Positions 8,328-14,839 of a stretch of DNA of 20,908 bases are shown in pieces. The position numbers were made by a program, and so were the translations under genes. This DNA comes from an uncultured bacterium (GTDB lineage Bacteria; Planctomycetota; Phycisphaerae; Sedimentisphaerales; Anaerobacaceae): positions 1-20,908 of the forward strand of contig CAJVYK010000014.1 of NCBI GenBank assembly GCA_913009865.1. Reading direction: 5' to 3'. How positions within the stretch are numbered: the stretch's first letter is position 1; every line of letters starts with the position of its first letter. The notes beneath the pieces are model-generated. The model ran no database searches. It was given only the letters and a program-made list of their open reading frames with translations, and was not told the origin of the DNA.

Positions 8328-8906
8328 TTAAAATGGTTTTTCTGAATGCTTATAATTCAGTATGAAGTCACGCAGGCGTTTGCGTTTCGCAACATAAAGT
8401 TCATGTCCGAACATCGGCAGCTCGGTTAGTACTCTTGCATTTCCCTTATGTAAAAATTCTATTTGATAGATAGCAACCATGATATTGGTACGCATAACCC
8501 CTTGGGCACAGTGCACAAGGATAGGAAGCTTTTGCTGATTATTGAGCAAACTCAACCATTTGGCCGTTTGTTCTTCAGATGGCGGGGTATTTCCCGCCAT
8601 CGGCAGATTCACAAGCTGCACCTTATTCTCGCGACAAATCCTTGCTTCTTCGGCATAGCGGTCGGGATATTCAGTAGGAAGACACAGATTGACCACTGTT
8701 CGAATACCATATTTCCTGATTATTTTCTCCTCATTATGCGGAGTCATCCAACCGCTGCGGTACAGAACTCCCGGTGTGACAGTAAGGAAATGATATGGCC
8801 TGGTCTTATGGAACCACACTAAACCACTGACGACAAAAACCAAGAGTGCTAAAAACATCCTTATGCCCACAAAAGACTTGCTTCGGATTGAAGTGTTTAA
8901 TTTCAT
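8328..8906 (-). CDS. Membrane-anchored Cys-based (dual-specificity-like) protein phosphatase
   Basis: The 192-residue protein has one N-terminal transmembrane helix (about 15-32) and then a compact phosphatase domain. GVLYRSGWMTPHNEEKI and GIRTVVNLCLP match the start of the Siw14/DSP type, and VHCAQGVMRTN provides the HCx5R signature with Cys133 as nucleophile and Arg139 binding phosphate. The domain follows an N-terminal anchor, and with a positively charged start the catalytic part would probably be periplasmic, which would be unusual for phosphotyrosine signalling; a lipid or sugar phosphate substrate is possible. The ATG at 8906 is preceded by GGAAG at close spacing. It sits between the histidine kinase (stop 126 bases upstream) and the ICMT-like gene. 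The substrate is unknown. Confidence 0.82.
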   Translation of the reverse strand: MKLNTSIRSKSFVGIRMFLALLVFVVSGLVWFHKTRPYHFLTVTPGVLYRSGWMTPHNEEKIIRKYGIRTVVNLCLPTEYPDRYAEEARICRENKVQLVNLPMAGNTPPSEEQTAKWLSLLNNQQKLPILVHCAQGVMRTNIMVAIYQIEFLHKGNARVLTELPMFGHELYVAKRKRLRDFILNYKHSEKPF

Positions 8907-8981
8907 TATCTTCCCGTCTGCTATACGAAGACAGCGTTTTCTTCAAAGTACCATTTATGCGCAGACTATAAGAGATGTTGT

Positions 8982-9020
8982 TAACGGGAAGCTTACCGTA
9001 AGATTATTTTTTGGTAATGT
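8982..9020 (-). repeat. 39-bp direct repeat, copy 2 (upstream of the phosphatase gene)
   Basis: This is the second copy of the element at 8278-8316. The conserved 20-base core is at 9001-9020. The neighbouring palindrome differs in sequence (CTTACGGTAAG here) but stays palindromic, which is compatible with a protein-binding or RNA-structure constraint. It lies between the kinase stop (9032) and the phosphatase start (8906). Confidence 0.7.
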
Positions 9021-9031
9021 TTGGGATTTGT

Positions 9032-10447
9032 TTAATTTGCGGTAGATGCGGCTGGCAAAATTATTGTAAACGTGCTTCCCTTCCCGGGGGAACTGCTCAC
9101 AGTGATTTGGCCTTTATGTGCCTGGACAATTGCCTGAGCCAGACTAAGCCCCAAGCCGTTGCCTGGAGCAGAACGGCTCCGGTCCGCTCGATAGAACCGC
9201 TCGAAAATATGAGGAAGGTCTTTTTCATCTATACCAACACCGCTATCCGCCACTAAAATTTTCACGTATGTTTGCGTCCGCTCGACAGACACAGTAACTT
9301 TTCCGCCGGCATCGGTATAGTTAATAGCATTATCCAGCAGGTTGGCCAACGCTCGCTGAAGTCTCGCAACATCAACCAAAATAAAAAGAGGTTCTGTTTG
9401 AGTGTCAAGCTTTAAAGTTACGCCCTTATCTTCAGCAACAGGCTGAAATAGTTCGTACGCATCTTTGACAACTTCGGCCACGTCCACACGAGCAGTTGCA
9501 AAATTCGCAACACCCGTCTGGCTCTCTGCAATATCCAGCATAGTATTAATCATCCCCACAAGCCGGTCGCACTCCTCAATGATAGTTGCCGTCATCTCTT
9601 GGTATGTGTCAAGCTTCTGCTGGCCGGTCAGCGTCGTCTCAGCAACACCGCGGATACGGGTAAGGGGACTCCGCAAATCGTGGGCTATATTGTCTGTCAC
9701 CTCTTTCAACTCCATTACCAGCGACTGGATACGCTCCAGCATATTATTGAAGGCCAGGGCAAGATTATGTATCTCCCTGCCTTCCTGCCCTACGGGGACG
9801 CGATGGGTAAGGTCGCCTCTACCTATACGAACCGCTGTTCGCATAACCCGTTTAACCCCTGACATCGCCCGGTTGGCTAAAGACCATCCCACAATACTGC
9901 CGAGTACCAGAATTGCTAAAAGGCCCCACCCGAAGGTTTCCCGATACCGCTCCATTAACTCCTCGTTATCTTTGAGCGTATGACCTACCTCAATGATGTT
10001 ACCATCAGTGGTTTTCTTATAAATCACGCGAACCTTATGTTCGTGGCCAGGGATCGATATAGTCTGCGATAGTTCTTTGTCGTTTAAGAGGCTTTCCAGT
10101 GCAGCCGGCGGGTAACCTATACCCTTCCATTTGCTCATGTCGGAGGCAGCAAGTACTTCCTGGCTGGGAGAGAACATTCGAAAGAACACTCTTTTAACCC
10201 CGCTGGACGCTGCTTCACGTTGAAACTCAGCGCTGATAGCTTCAAGTCCTTGTTTGTTGTAAAGCGCTTCGAATTTCTTTACGTTGCTGACAAGTGCCTC
10301 GTCCATACGATGGCTGAGACTCGATGTCAGCCTAACGTACACAAGAACAAAAGCTGCTGACGATAACGCGGCCAGTAGAACCGCATACCAGAGGGTAAGA
10401 CGGAAAGCAACGGTGCCGAATGTATTATTTCCTCTCTTCAAGAACAT
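9032..10447 (-). CDS. Two-component sensor histidine kinase (CusS/CzcS-like)
   Basis: With the ATG at 10447 the protein has 471 residues: TM1 (about 14-39), a periplasmic sensor loop of about 130 residues, TM2 (about 172-192), HAMP (about 193-245), the H-box NIAHDLRSPLTRIRG with His256, and an ATPase domain with N-box NLLDNAINY, G1 DSGVGI, F-box FERFYRAD and G2 GNGLGLSLA. This is the layout of CusS/CzcS/QseC-type kinases, which autophosphorylate on His and pass phosphate to an OmpR-type regulator. AGGGG 8 bases upstream favours 10447; the in-frame GTG at 10456 has no spacing for a ribosome-binding site. It overlaps the regulator's 3' end by 23 bases, so they are translationally coupled. The sensor loop lacks any His- or Met-rich metal motif that I can see, so the signal is open. 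Confidence 0.9.
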   Translation of the reverse strand: MFLKRGNNTFGTVAFRLTLWYAVLLAALSSAAFVLVYVRLTSSLSHRMDEALVSNVKKFEALYNKQGLEAISAEFQREAASSGVKRVFFRMFSPSQEVLAASDMSKWKGIGYPPAALESLLNDKELSQTISIPGHEHKVRVIYKKTTDGNIIEVGHTLKDNEELMERYRETFGWGLLAILVLGSIVGWSLANRAMSGVKRVMRTAVRIGRGDLTHRVPVGQEGREIHNLALAFNNMLERIQSLVMELKEVTDNIAHDLRSPLTRIRGVAETTLTGQQKLDTYQEMTATIIEECDRLVGMINTMLDIAESQTGVANFATARVDVAEVVKDAYELFQPVAEDKGVTLKLDTQTEPLFILVDVARLQRALANLLDNAINYTDAGGKVTVSVERTQTYVKILVADSGVGIDEKDLPHIFERFYRADRSRSAPGNGLGLSLAQAIVQAHKGQITVSSSPGKGSTFTIILPAASTAN

Positions 10448-11102
10448 AACCGACACCCCTGATGGTGTGGATGAGTTTATCGTTAAACGAACGGTCTATT
10501 TTGTCTCTCAGTCGGCAGATTCGTACCTCGACGACGTTGGTCTGTGGGTCAAAGTTGTAATCCCAGACGTGTTCCATAATCATTGTCTTTGAAACGACCA
10601 TCCCCTCATTACGCATAAGATACTCAAGCAGAGCAAACTCAAGCGGCTGCAGCTCAATCTCTTTTCCAGCTCGAAGGACTTTTCGCTTGAGAAGGTCTAT
10701 AGAAAGCTCACCCGCCGTCAGAGTTGTTGGCTCAGAGACGGAATTGGCTCTGCGGATAAGTGCTCGAATCCGCGCCAATAGCTCCGAGAACGCAAAAGGC
10801 TTAACCAGATAGTCATCTCCACCTCTCTGGAGACCTTTAATGCGGTCATCTACCGAGCGTTTGGCGCTGAGAATGATGACAGGGGTAGTTATCCTTTTTT
10901 TACGGAGTTCGTCTATCAGGGTTAGACCGTCCAGCTTTGGCAGCATTATGTCAACCACAGCTGCGTCGTATGATTCAGTTAATGCCCTATGCAGCCCATC
11001 TTCCCCATCAGGGGCATGTTCGGCAACAAAGCCCGCTTGTTTCAGCCCCTTCATAATAAACGAAGCGGTTCTTGTATCATCTTCGACAATAAGAATTCTC
11101 AT
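10425..11102 (-). CDS. OmpR/PhoB-family response regulator (CusR/CzcR-like)
   Basis: The 225-residue protein has a receiver domain with acidic pocket Glu7/Asp8/Asp9, phosphoacceptor Asp51 (VVDIMLPKLDG), Ser79 and Lys101 (GGDDYLVKPF), then a winged-helix DNA-binding domain (about 128-222) ending HTIRGVGYVLEERK. The GGDDYLVKPF wording is common in the CusR/CzcR branch. It is the first gene of the efflux locus and probably activates it when phosphorylated by the adjoining kinase. A TTGACA-N17-AACAAT promoter lies about 60-90 bases upstream, beside a poly-C tract. Confidence 0.92.
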   Translation of the reverse strand: MRILIVEDDTRTASFIMKGLKQAGFVAEHAPDGEDGLHRALTESYDAAVVDIMLPKLDGLTLIDELRKKRITTPVIILSAKRSVDDRIKGLQRGGDDYLVKPFAFSELLARIRALIRRANSVSEPTTLTAGELSIDLLKRKVLRAGKEIELQPLEFALLEYLMRNEGMVVSKTMIMEHVWDYNFDPQTNVVEVRICRLRDKIDRSFNDKLIHTIRGVGYVLEERK

Positions 11103-11541
11103 CTCGTTTCTCTATAGCTAAAGTTGGACTTTCCTTGGGCATCTATCTCGGCCAAAGTACTATTGTTTGAGGCTAATCTTGTTATGTCAAGTTTATTCCC
11201 CCCCCTCCCCGCACTGCAAATCACCAAGGAACACACCAAGTGTCATCTATATCTTTGTATTTAAAAGGCTTTGCACATCAAAACCCTCGTACTGACAATC
11301 TGAAGCTCTTAATTCCAGAGGTTTTCGGATGATACTACTGAATAGAATGACTGATGAACTTGTTGTCCATTGGTCATGCTAATGAAAAAGTAAAAAATGC
11401 TTTCTTGAAGTTATGAACATCATTTTCGCAACCATTGCTCTATTGGTAATTGATTCACGGATTGACGGAGCATAGGATCAACATTTGTGTAAATTGGGGC
11501 ATTATAACCTCTGATCAAGTGTCCGTCATCTGTTCAGCACC
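11103..11541. other. Intergenic region upstream of the efflux locus
   Basis: About 440 bases without a convincing gene. It holds the promoter described at 11162-11190 and the C-rich tract at 11198-11210. The minus strand has a 36-codon open stretch (about 11420-11527, including YNAPIYTNVDPMLRQ) that could be a decayed coding remnant, but it has no clear start signal and I do not call it. I see no hairpin with a T-tract here. Confidence 0.5.
11162..11190 (-). promoter_or_regulatory. Sigma-70-type promoter of the two-component/efflux locus
   Basis: On the minus strand a perfect TTGACA (11190-11185), a 17-base spacer and AACAAT (11167-11162, four of six matching TATAAT) precede the response regulator. 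The predicted start is near 11155, giving a leader of about 50 bases. A C8-T-C4 tract (11198-11210) starts 7 bases upstream of the -35 box. Confidence 0.55.
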
Positions 11542-11868
11542 TCACTTTGGCACTTTGGTTTGTTTTTTTTCTTTTTCGAACTGCGCAAGTGGTCCCGGTT
11601 CAGCCACTTTGCGATAACCTAAAGCCTTTATCACCTCAAGAACCTCTGTCCAGGTTGGAAAGGGTCTTGCGTTTTTTTGTTTATATTCATCAATGGCCAT
11701 AAGAAACTCAAATTGCTCGTTAGACATCTCGCCTTCTTCTGCTGATTTTCGTTCATCGCTTCTGCGTCTGCCGGGGCCGCGCCGGCGGTCCAGTCCCAAA
11801 CGCCTGTCAACAACGCTACCCCTGCGGTCTTTGCCGTCCCGATGCTCCATGAAATGTTGTTCATCCAT
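11542..11868 (-). CDS. Hypothetical protein with Arg-rich N-terminus and a conserved 'FPTWTEVLEVIKALGYRKV' domain
   Basis: The 108-residue protein is in two parts. Residues 10-40 are strongly basic with repeated DRR/GRRR groups. Residues about 48-92 form a tidy small domain (NEQFEFLMAIDEYKQKN, then the segment named above) that looks like a conserved helical motif of planctomycete and deltaproteobacterial hypothetical proteins; I recognise the style but no function. A GGAGGG lies about 11 bases before the ATG at 11868. No signal peptide or membrane helix is seen, so it is probably cytoplasmic, and the basic arm might bind nucleic acid or the ribosome. It lies 120 bases after the DUF2007-like gene in the same direction. 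A 7-bp hairpin (11908-11914 with 11924-11930) lies in its leader. Confidence 0.65.
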   Translation of the reverse strand: MDEQHFMEHRDGKDRRGSVVDRRLGLDRRRGPGRRRSDERKSAEEGEMSNEQFEFLMAIDEYKQKNARPFPTWTEVLEVIKALGYRKVAEPGPLAQFEKEKKQTKVPK

Positions 11869-11988
11869 TTGTTCTTTTACCCTCCGTTTTACCTCGCCGG
11901 CTTCTGGACACTTAGATAATCAATAAGTGTTCCGACAAAATTACCGAAATTACGCCAAGCTGTTCAGTTGCTGAGCGCTCGCCAGAGC

Positions 11989-12309
11989 TTAATAGTCATC
12001 ATCAAAAAGCTCGCTGTCGAAGTCACCGTTGTCTTCGTCCTCTAATGTAAGATCATAAAAATCGTCGTAGGCATCCTGTGACTCAATTACTACGTGCGCT
12101 TCATCAAGAAGATCCTCAGGAACCATTACGGCAACGCCTTTAGCATTTATCAACTCTTTATCGTGCTCCTTGATGACAGCAGGGATGTCATTGCTTTTCA
12201 GCAGAGTTTCATAGTCTCTGGCCTGTTCCAGGTCCTCGGCAAAAGCAACGACAACAAACTCTTGCAGTTTAGTCTGCAATTTTTGGGTTTTTTTCGAACG
12301 CTTTGTCAT
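11989..12309 (-). CDS. DUF2007-like small acidic protein
   Basis: The 106-residue product has a basic start, then FVVVAFAEDLEQARDYETLLKSNDIPAVI (about 17-45), which fits the ferredoxin-like fold of DUF2007, called a putative signal-transducing domain (value-in, which-element, alternative-state pattern). A very acidic tail (EDEDNGDFDSELFDDDY) follows. I chose the ATG at 12309 because GGAG stands about 8 bases before it; the upstream in-frame ATG at 12372 would add 21 residues with no support. It is cytoplasmic with no membrane segments. Its neighbours are the Arg-rich protein downstream and the divergent histone gene. Its function is unknown. Confidence 0.7.
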   Translation of the reverse strand: MTKRSKKTQKLQTKLQEFVVVAFAEDLEQARDYETLLKSNDIPAVIKEHDKELINAKGVAVMVPEDLLDEAHVVIESQDAYDDFYDLTLEDEDNGDFDSELFDDDY

Positions 12310-12677
12310 TTTATTTCTCCACAACAAACCAGGTTCCCAAATGCACTCTATTGCGTTTGGGGTCCCACTCAATCTATTTGCTATCTGCTCTGAGAAGTCG
12401 TTCGTCCAGGTATTTTCGTCAAAATAAGCCGCCTAAATTATTTTAAATTATTAAAAATCACATGCCTACAAGGAAAAACGTGATTTACCGGTTATATTTT
12501 CATAAACACTTTTTCGCTTATCGGCTCTATGATGGCAAAAATTTAACATTCGAGCGTATTTTTTTGTTGCAAATCCAGGCCGGTTTCTGTAATAAGGATG
12601 CTTAATAATGTGCCGGCCCCAAGGATTTGGTGCCGGACTATTGAATTTTAACTTTTTAACATGGAGGATTTTTACCA
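12310..12677. other. Divergent intergenic region between the DUF2007-like and histone genes
   Basis: About 370 bases that carry control signals for both directions. Visible structures are an inverted repeat AAATCAC/GTGATTT (12455-12461 and 12480-12486), GGCCGG/CCGGCC arms (12578-12583 and 12613-12618) surrounding the likely histone transcription start, and a possible TTGCAA-N17-TAATAA promoter (12567-12595, plus strand). A minus-strand open frame crossing this stretch lacks codon or protein support and is not called. Confidence 0.45.
12567..12595 (+). promoter_or_regulatory. Possible promoter of the histone gene
   Basis: TTGCAA (12567-12572), 17 bases, TAATAA (12590-12595). Matches to the sigma-70 consensus are moderate (4/6 and 3/6), and the region is AT-rich, so this is a weak call. 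It would give a leader of about 75 bases with a GGCCGG/CCGGCC inverted repeat around the start. Confidence 0.25.
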
Positions 12678-12863
12678 ATGGCAAAGAAAAAAGAGTCTTT
12701 GATTGTAGCCAGCAAGGTTAAGGCCTATATCAAGAGCAAAAAGATGATGACCTCATCCGAAGCGCTCGGAGCAATCAGCGATGCTGTCTATCGTATGCTC
12801 GATGACGCCATTACGCGAACCAAGGCCAACCGTCGCAGCACAGTCAAGGCACAGGATTTGTAG
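12678..12863 (+). CDS. Bacterial histone (single histone-fold, Bd0055/HBb-like)
   Basis: This 61-residue, Lys-rich protein shows the histone-fold pattern: a short helix 1 (about 8-19, IVASKVKAYIKS), a long helix 2 (about 25-50, SSEALGAISDAVYRMLDDAITRTKAN) and the loop-2/helix-3 signature RRSTVKAQDL. The last matches the archaeal RKTVKAEDI element, where Arg and Asp (here Arg52/53 and Asp60) form the RD clamp. Helix 3 is cut short, as in the roughly 60-residue bacterial histones typified by Bdellovibrio Bd0055, which form dimers and bind DNA. It is presumably a nucleoid protein. A strong GGAGG lies 10 bases before the ATG, and a perfect intrinsic terminator closes the transcript, so it is monocistronic and probably well expressed. 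A remote alternative is a DUF1931-type histone-fold protein. Confidence 0.85.
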   Translation: MAKKKESLIVASKVKAYIKSKKMMTSSEALGAISDAVYRMLDDAITRTKANRRSTVKAQDL

Positions 12864-12879
12864 GCAACTTATGTGCTAA

Positions 12880-12938
12880 CCCTGTTAGAAACATTTCCTC
12901 TTTGTATCATATTACCCATTGCAGGATATCTAACGGGG
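12880..12938 (+). other. Inverted repeat in the histone 3' region
   Basis: CCCTGTTAGA (12880-12889) can pair with TCTAACGGGG (12929-12938) over 10 bp with one G-T pair, enclosing a 39-base loop. It lies between the histone stop and the terminator, so it would be in the mRNA 3' end. The right arm also occurs, in reverse complement, upstream of trpA at 20234-20243, which suggests an interspersed repeat rather than a histone-specific signal. Confidence 0.4.
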
Positions 12939-12982
12939 CTAACATCTTTTGGTTACAGATCTTAGGTTTGCGGCAGCGAAGT

Positions 12983-13018
12983 AAGCCGTTCCGTTTTTTC
13001 ACCGCGGAACGGCTTTTC
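12983..13018 (+). terminator. Rho-independent terminator of the histone transcript
   Basis: A perfect 11-bp stem, AAGCCGTTCCG (12983-12993) with CGGAACGGCTT (13005-13015), encloses an 11-base loop and is followed by TTCTC. The stem is GC-rich, and the only downstream T-run is on the plus strand, so it terminates rightward transcription, about 120 bases after the histone stop. The T-tract is short. Confidence 0.75.
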
Positions 13019-13472
13019 TCAATTGAGTATTCGAGGGTTTCTTAATCACTGCGTATTTCAATTATCACTTGAGATTATTACTTGTGATTAGTTATCAGTC
13101 CTTGGCTGTCTGCGTAGAGCGGATTTGGCCAGGCACCACCGAGTTAATAGCTGGCAGTCGAATACACAAGTTTATGATATTTTCATCCGGCTATCAGCTG
13201 TAAAATCCGTATTATTAGTATCATAATTCACACTTTTTAGAAAATTTATTGAACTTACCTTAGCAAAAACCCCGATTTATATAACAGGAACAAGCGCAAA
13301 TACAGTATTTTTGCCAGCTCGCAGTTAAGATTGCATAATTTCCTGCCGATAAAATGTCTGCCGGCGAACTGCAACTTTAGAACAAGTCGCTTGTAACGTT
13401 GGGTTTCAGAAGAAATTGATTGTAAACTCTTAATTGAGGGATGGTTATGTCGATGGATCAGTGGGGAACAAT
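13019..13472. other. Intergenic region upstream of the glucan cluster
   Basis: About 450 AT-rich bases. I see no convincing gene, RNA or terminator. A near-repeat CTGCCG occurs twice around 13342-13360. Boxes such as TTGAAC (13249) and TATATA (13278) exist but at poor spacing (about 24 bases), so I do not call a promoter. The region presumably holds the promoter of the GT4-GH57-debranching enzyme genes. Confidence 0.4.
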
Positions 13473-14762
13473 ATGAAAGTTTTCATGTTAGGCTGGGAGT
13501 TTCCACCGTTTATCAGTGGCGGACTGGGTACGGCTTGTTACGGACTTACCAAAGCGATGGACCAGCTTGACATAAAAGTAACTTTCTGTCTGCCAAGAAT
13601 GGTCAATAGCAAATATGCTACCCATGTGAAGCTGCTAAACCCCAACTCTCAGACGTCCGCAGCGTCCTTTAAATTCAATAAGCTAAAAAACGTAACATTT
13701 CGCACAATCAACTCCCCGCTACAGCCATATTCAACCCCTGATGCTTATCAGCAACGGATCGAAGAAACTTTGAGGCAAAAACAAAAAATGCACGGCGGCA
13801 GTGTCAGTTTGACCGACAACGTTTTCAGCGGAGCAGACTACAGTGGCGATATGTACGCTGAGGTCCATCGTTACGCTGCACTTGCTGCTGAATTGGCTGC
13901 AAACGAGCAGTTTGACATCGTTCACGCCCATGACTGGATGACTTACCCTGCGGGAATTGTGGTAGCAGAAATGAGCAGAAAACCGCTGATTGTGCATGTG
14001 CATTCGACCGAATTCGACCGTAGTGGTGAGAACGTCAATCAGATGATTTACGATATCGAGCGGCAAGGTATGGAGCGGGCGGATAAAGTAATCACTGTTA
14101 GCTACTTCGCCCGCAATATCATAATCAGCCGATACGGCATTAGCGGCGAAAAAGTTGAAGTGGTGCATAACAGCGTAGAACGCAACGGCAATTGGGCTTT
14201 GACCGAAAGCGGTATCGACAAAGACGAGAAAATCGTTCTGTTTTTGGGCCGAATTACAATGCAAAAAGGGCCGGAGTATTTCCTCGGAGCAGCCAAAAAG
14301 GTCCTTGAGGTGATGGATAATGTTAAATTTGTTATGGCTGGCTCCGGCGATTTGATGCACCGGGCGGTTGAGATGGCAGCAGAACTCGGCATCGGAAGCA
14401 AGGTGCTGTTCACGGGCTTTTTACGCGGCGAAGATGTACAAAAAATATATAAAATGGCCGACTTGTATGTAATGCCTTCGGTATCAGAGCCGTTTGGGAT
14501 TGCACCTCTGGAGGCGCTGGACAACGATGTGCCTGTCATAATAAGCAAGCAAAGCGGCGTATCAGAAGTTTTGATGCATGCTCTGAAAGTTGATTTCTGG
14601 GATGTCAACGAGATTGCTAACAAGATTATAGCTGTACTGAAATATCCGCCGTTGCAGGAAACGTTAGCAAACTACGGCAATTTTGAGGTAAGAAAACTAC
14701 GATGGAAAGACAGCGCACAGAAGTGTGTAAAAATTTATGAAGAAGCGTTGGTTGCGGTCTGA
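13473..14762 (+). CDS. GT4-family glycosyltransferase, glycogen/starch-synthase-like
   Basis: With the ATG at 13473 the protein is 429 residues of GT-B fold. The N-terminal half opens MKVFMLGWEFPPFISGGLG, where SGGLG corresponds to the nucleotide-sugar loop (KxGGL) of glycogen synthases, and contains HAHDWMTYPAG (about 151-161). The C-terminal half has LGRITMQKGPEYF (about 258-270), the EX7E pair Glu339/Glu347 in EPFGIAPLE, and a closing helix. It should transfer glucose from a nucleotide sugar to an alpha-glucan or related acceptor in the cytoplasm. The longer in-frame ATG at 13434 adds 13 unlikely residues; GGGGA lies just before 13473. The downstream GH57 and debranching genes support a role in glycogen metabolism, but other GT4 roles cannot be excluded by sequence alone. 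Confidence 0.85.
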   Translation: MKVFMLGWEFPPFISGGLGTACYGLTKAMDQLDIKVTFCLPRMVNSKYATHVKLLNPNSQTSAASFKFNKLKNVTFRTINSPLQPYSTPDAYQQRIEETLRQKQKMHGGSVSLTDNVFSGADYSGDMYAEVHRYAALAAELAANEQFDIVHAHDWMTYPAGIVVAEMSRKPLIVHVHSTEFDRSGENVNQMIYDIERQGMERADKVITVSYFARNIIISRYGISGEKVEVVHNSVERNGNWALTESGIDKDEKIVLFLGRITMQKGPEYFLGAAKKVLEVMDNVKFVMAGSGDLMHRAVEMAAELGIGSKVLFTGFLRGEDVQKIYKMADLYVMPSVSEPFGIAPLEALDNDVPVIISKQSGVSEVLMHALKVDFWDVNEIANKIIAVLKYPPLQETLANYGNFEVRKLRWKDSAQKCVKIYEEALVAV

Positions 14763-14768
14763 AAATCG

Positions 14769-14800
14769 TGGATGAGTGGATGAGTAAATGAGTGGATGAG
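14769..14800 (+). repeat. Tandem octamer (TGGATGAG)n between GT4 and GH57 genes
   Basis: Four 8-bp units (TGGATGAG, TGGATGAG, TAAATGAG, TGGATGAG) directly follow the GT4 stop codon. A second simple repeat, GATACGGGATACGAAAT (14823-14839), then runs up to the GH57 start, its GGGA serving as the likely ribosome-binding site. Both look like short intergenic microsatellites. Confidence 0.8.
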
Positions 14801-14839
14801 TAAGACATAAACACATCCACGTGATACGGGATACGAAAT

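Noticed and set aside
11420..11527. Minus-strand 36-codon open stretch with protein-like wording (GYNAPIYTNVDPMLRQ) downstream of the Arg-rich gene
   Set aside because: It has no clear start or ribosome-binding site, is in a different frame from the upstream gene, and matches no family I can name; at most it is a decayed remnant.
12455..12486. AAATCAC/GTGATTT hairpin followed by T-rich sequence on the minus strand as a terminator
   Set aside because: No minus-strand gene lies upstream of it for it to terminate; the T-rich run is part of a generally AT-rich stretch.
12466..12684. Minus-strand open frame overlapping the histone promoter region
   Set aside because: It covers the promoter and start of a well-supported gene, has no start signal and is low-complexity basic sequence.
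13075..13185. Possible small RNA or short peptide in the gap before the GT4 gene
   Set aside because: The inverted repeats are short and broken, and the 30-codon minus-strand frame has no start signal.
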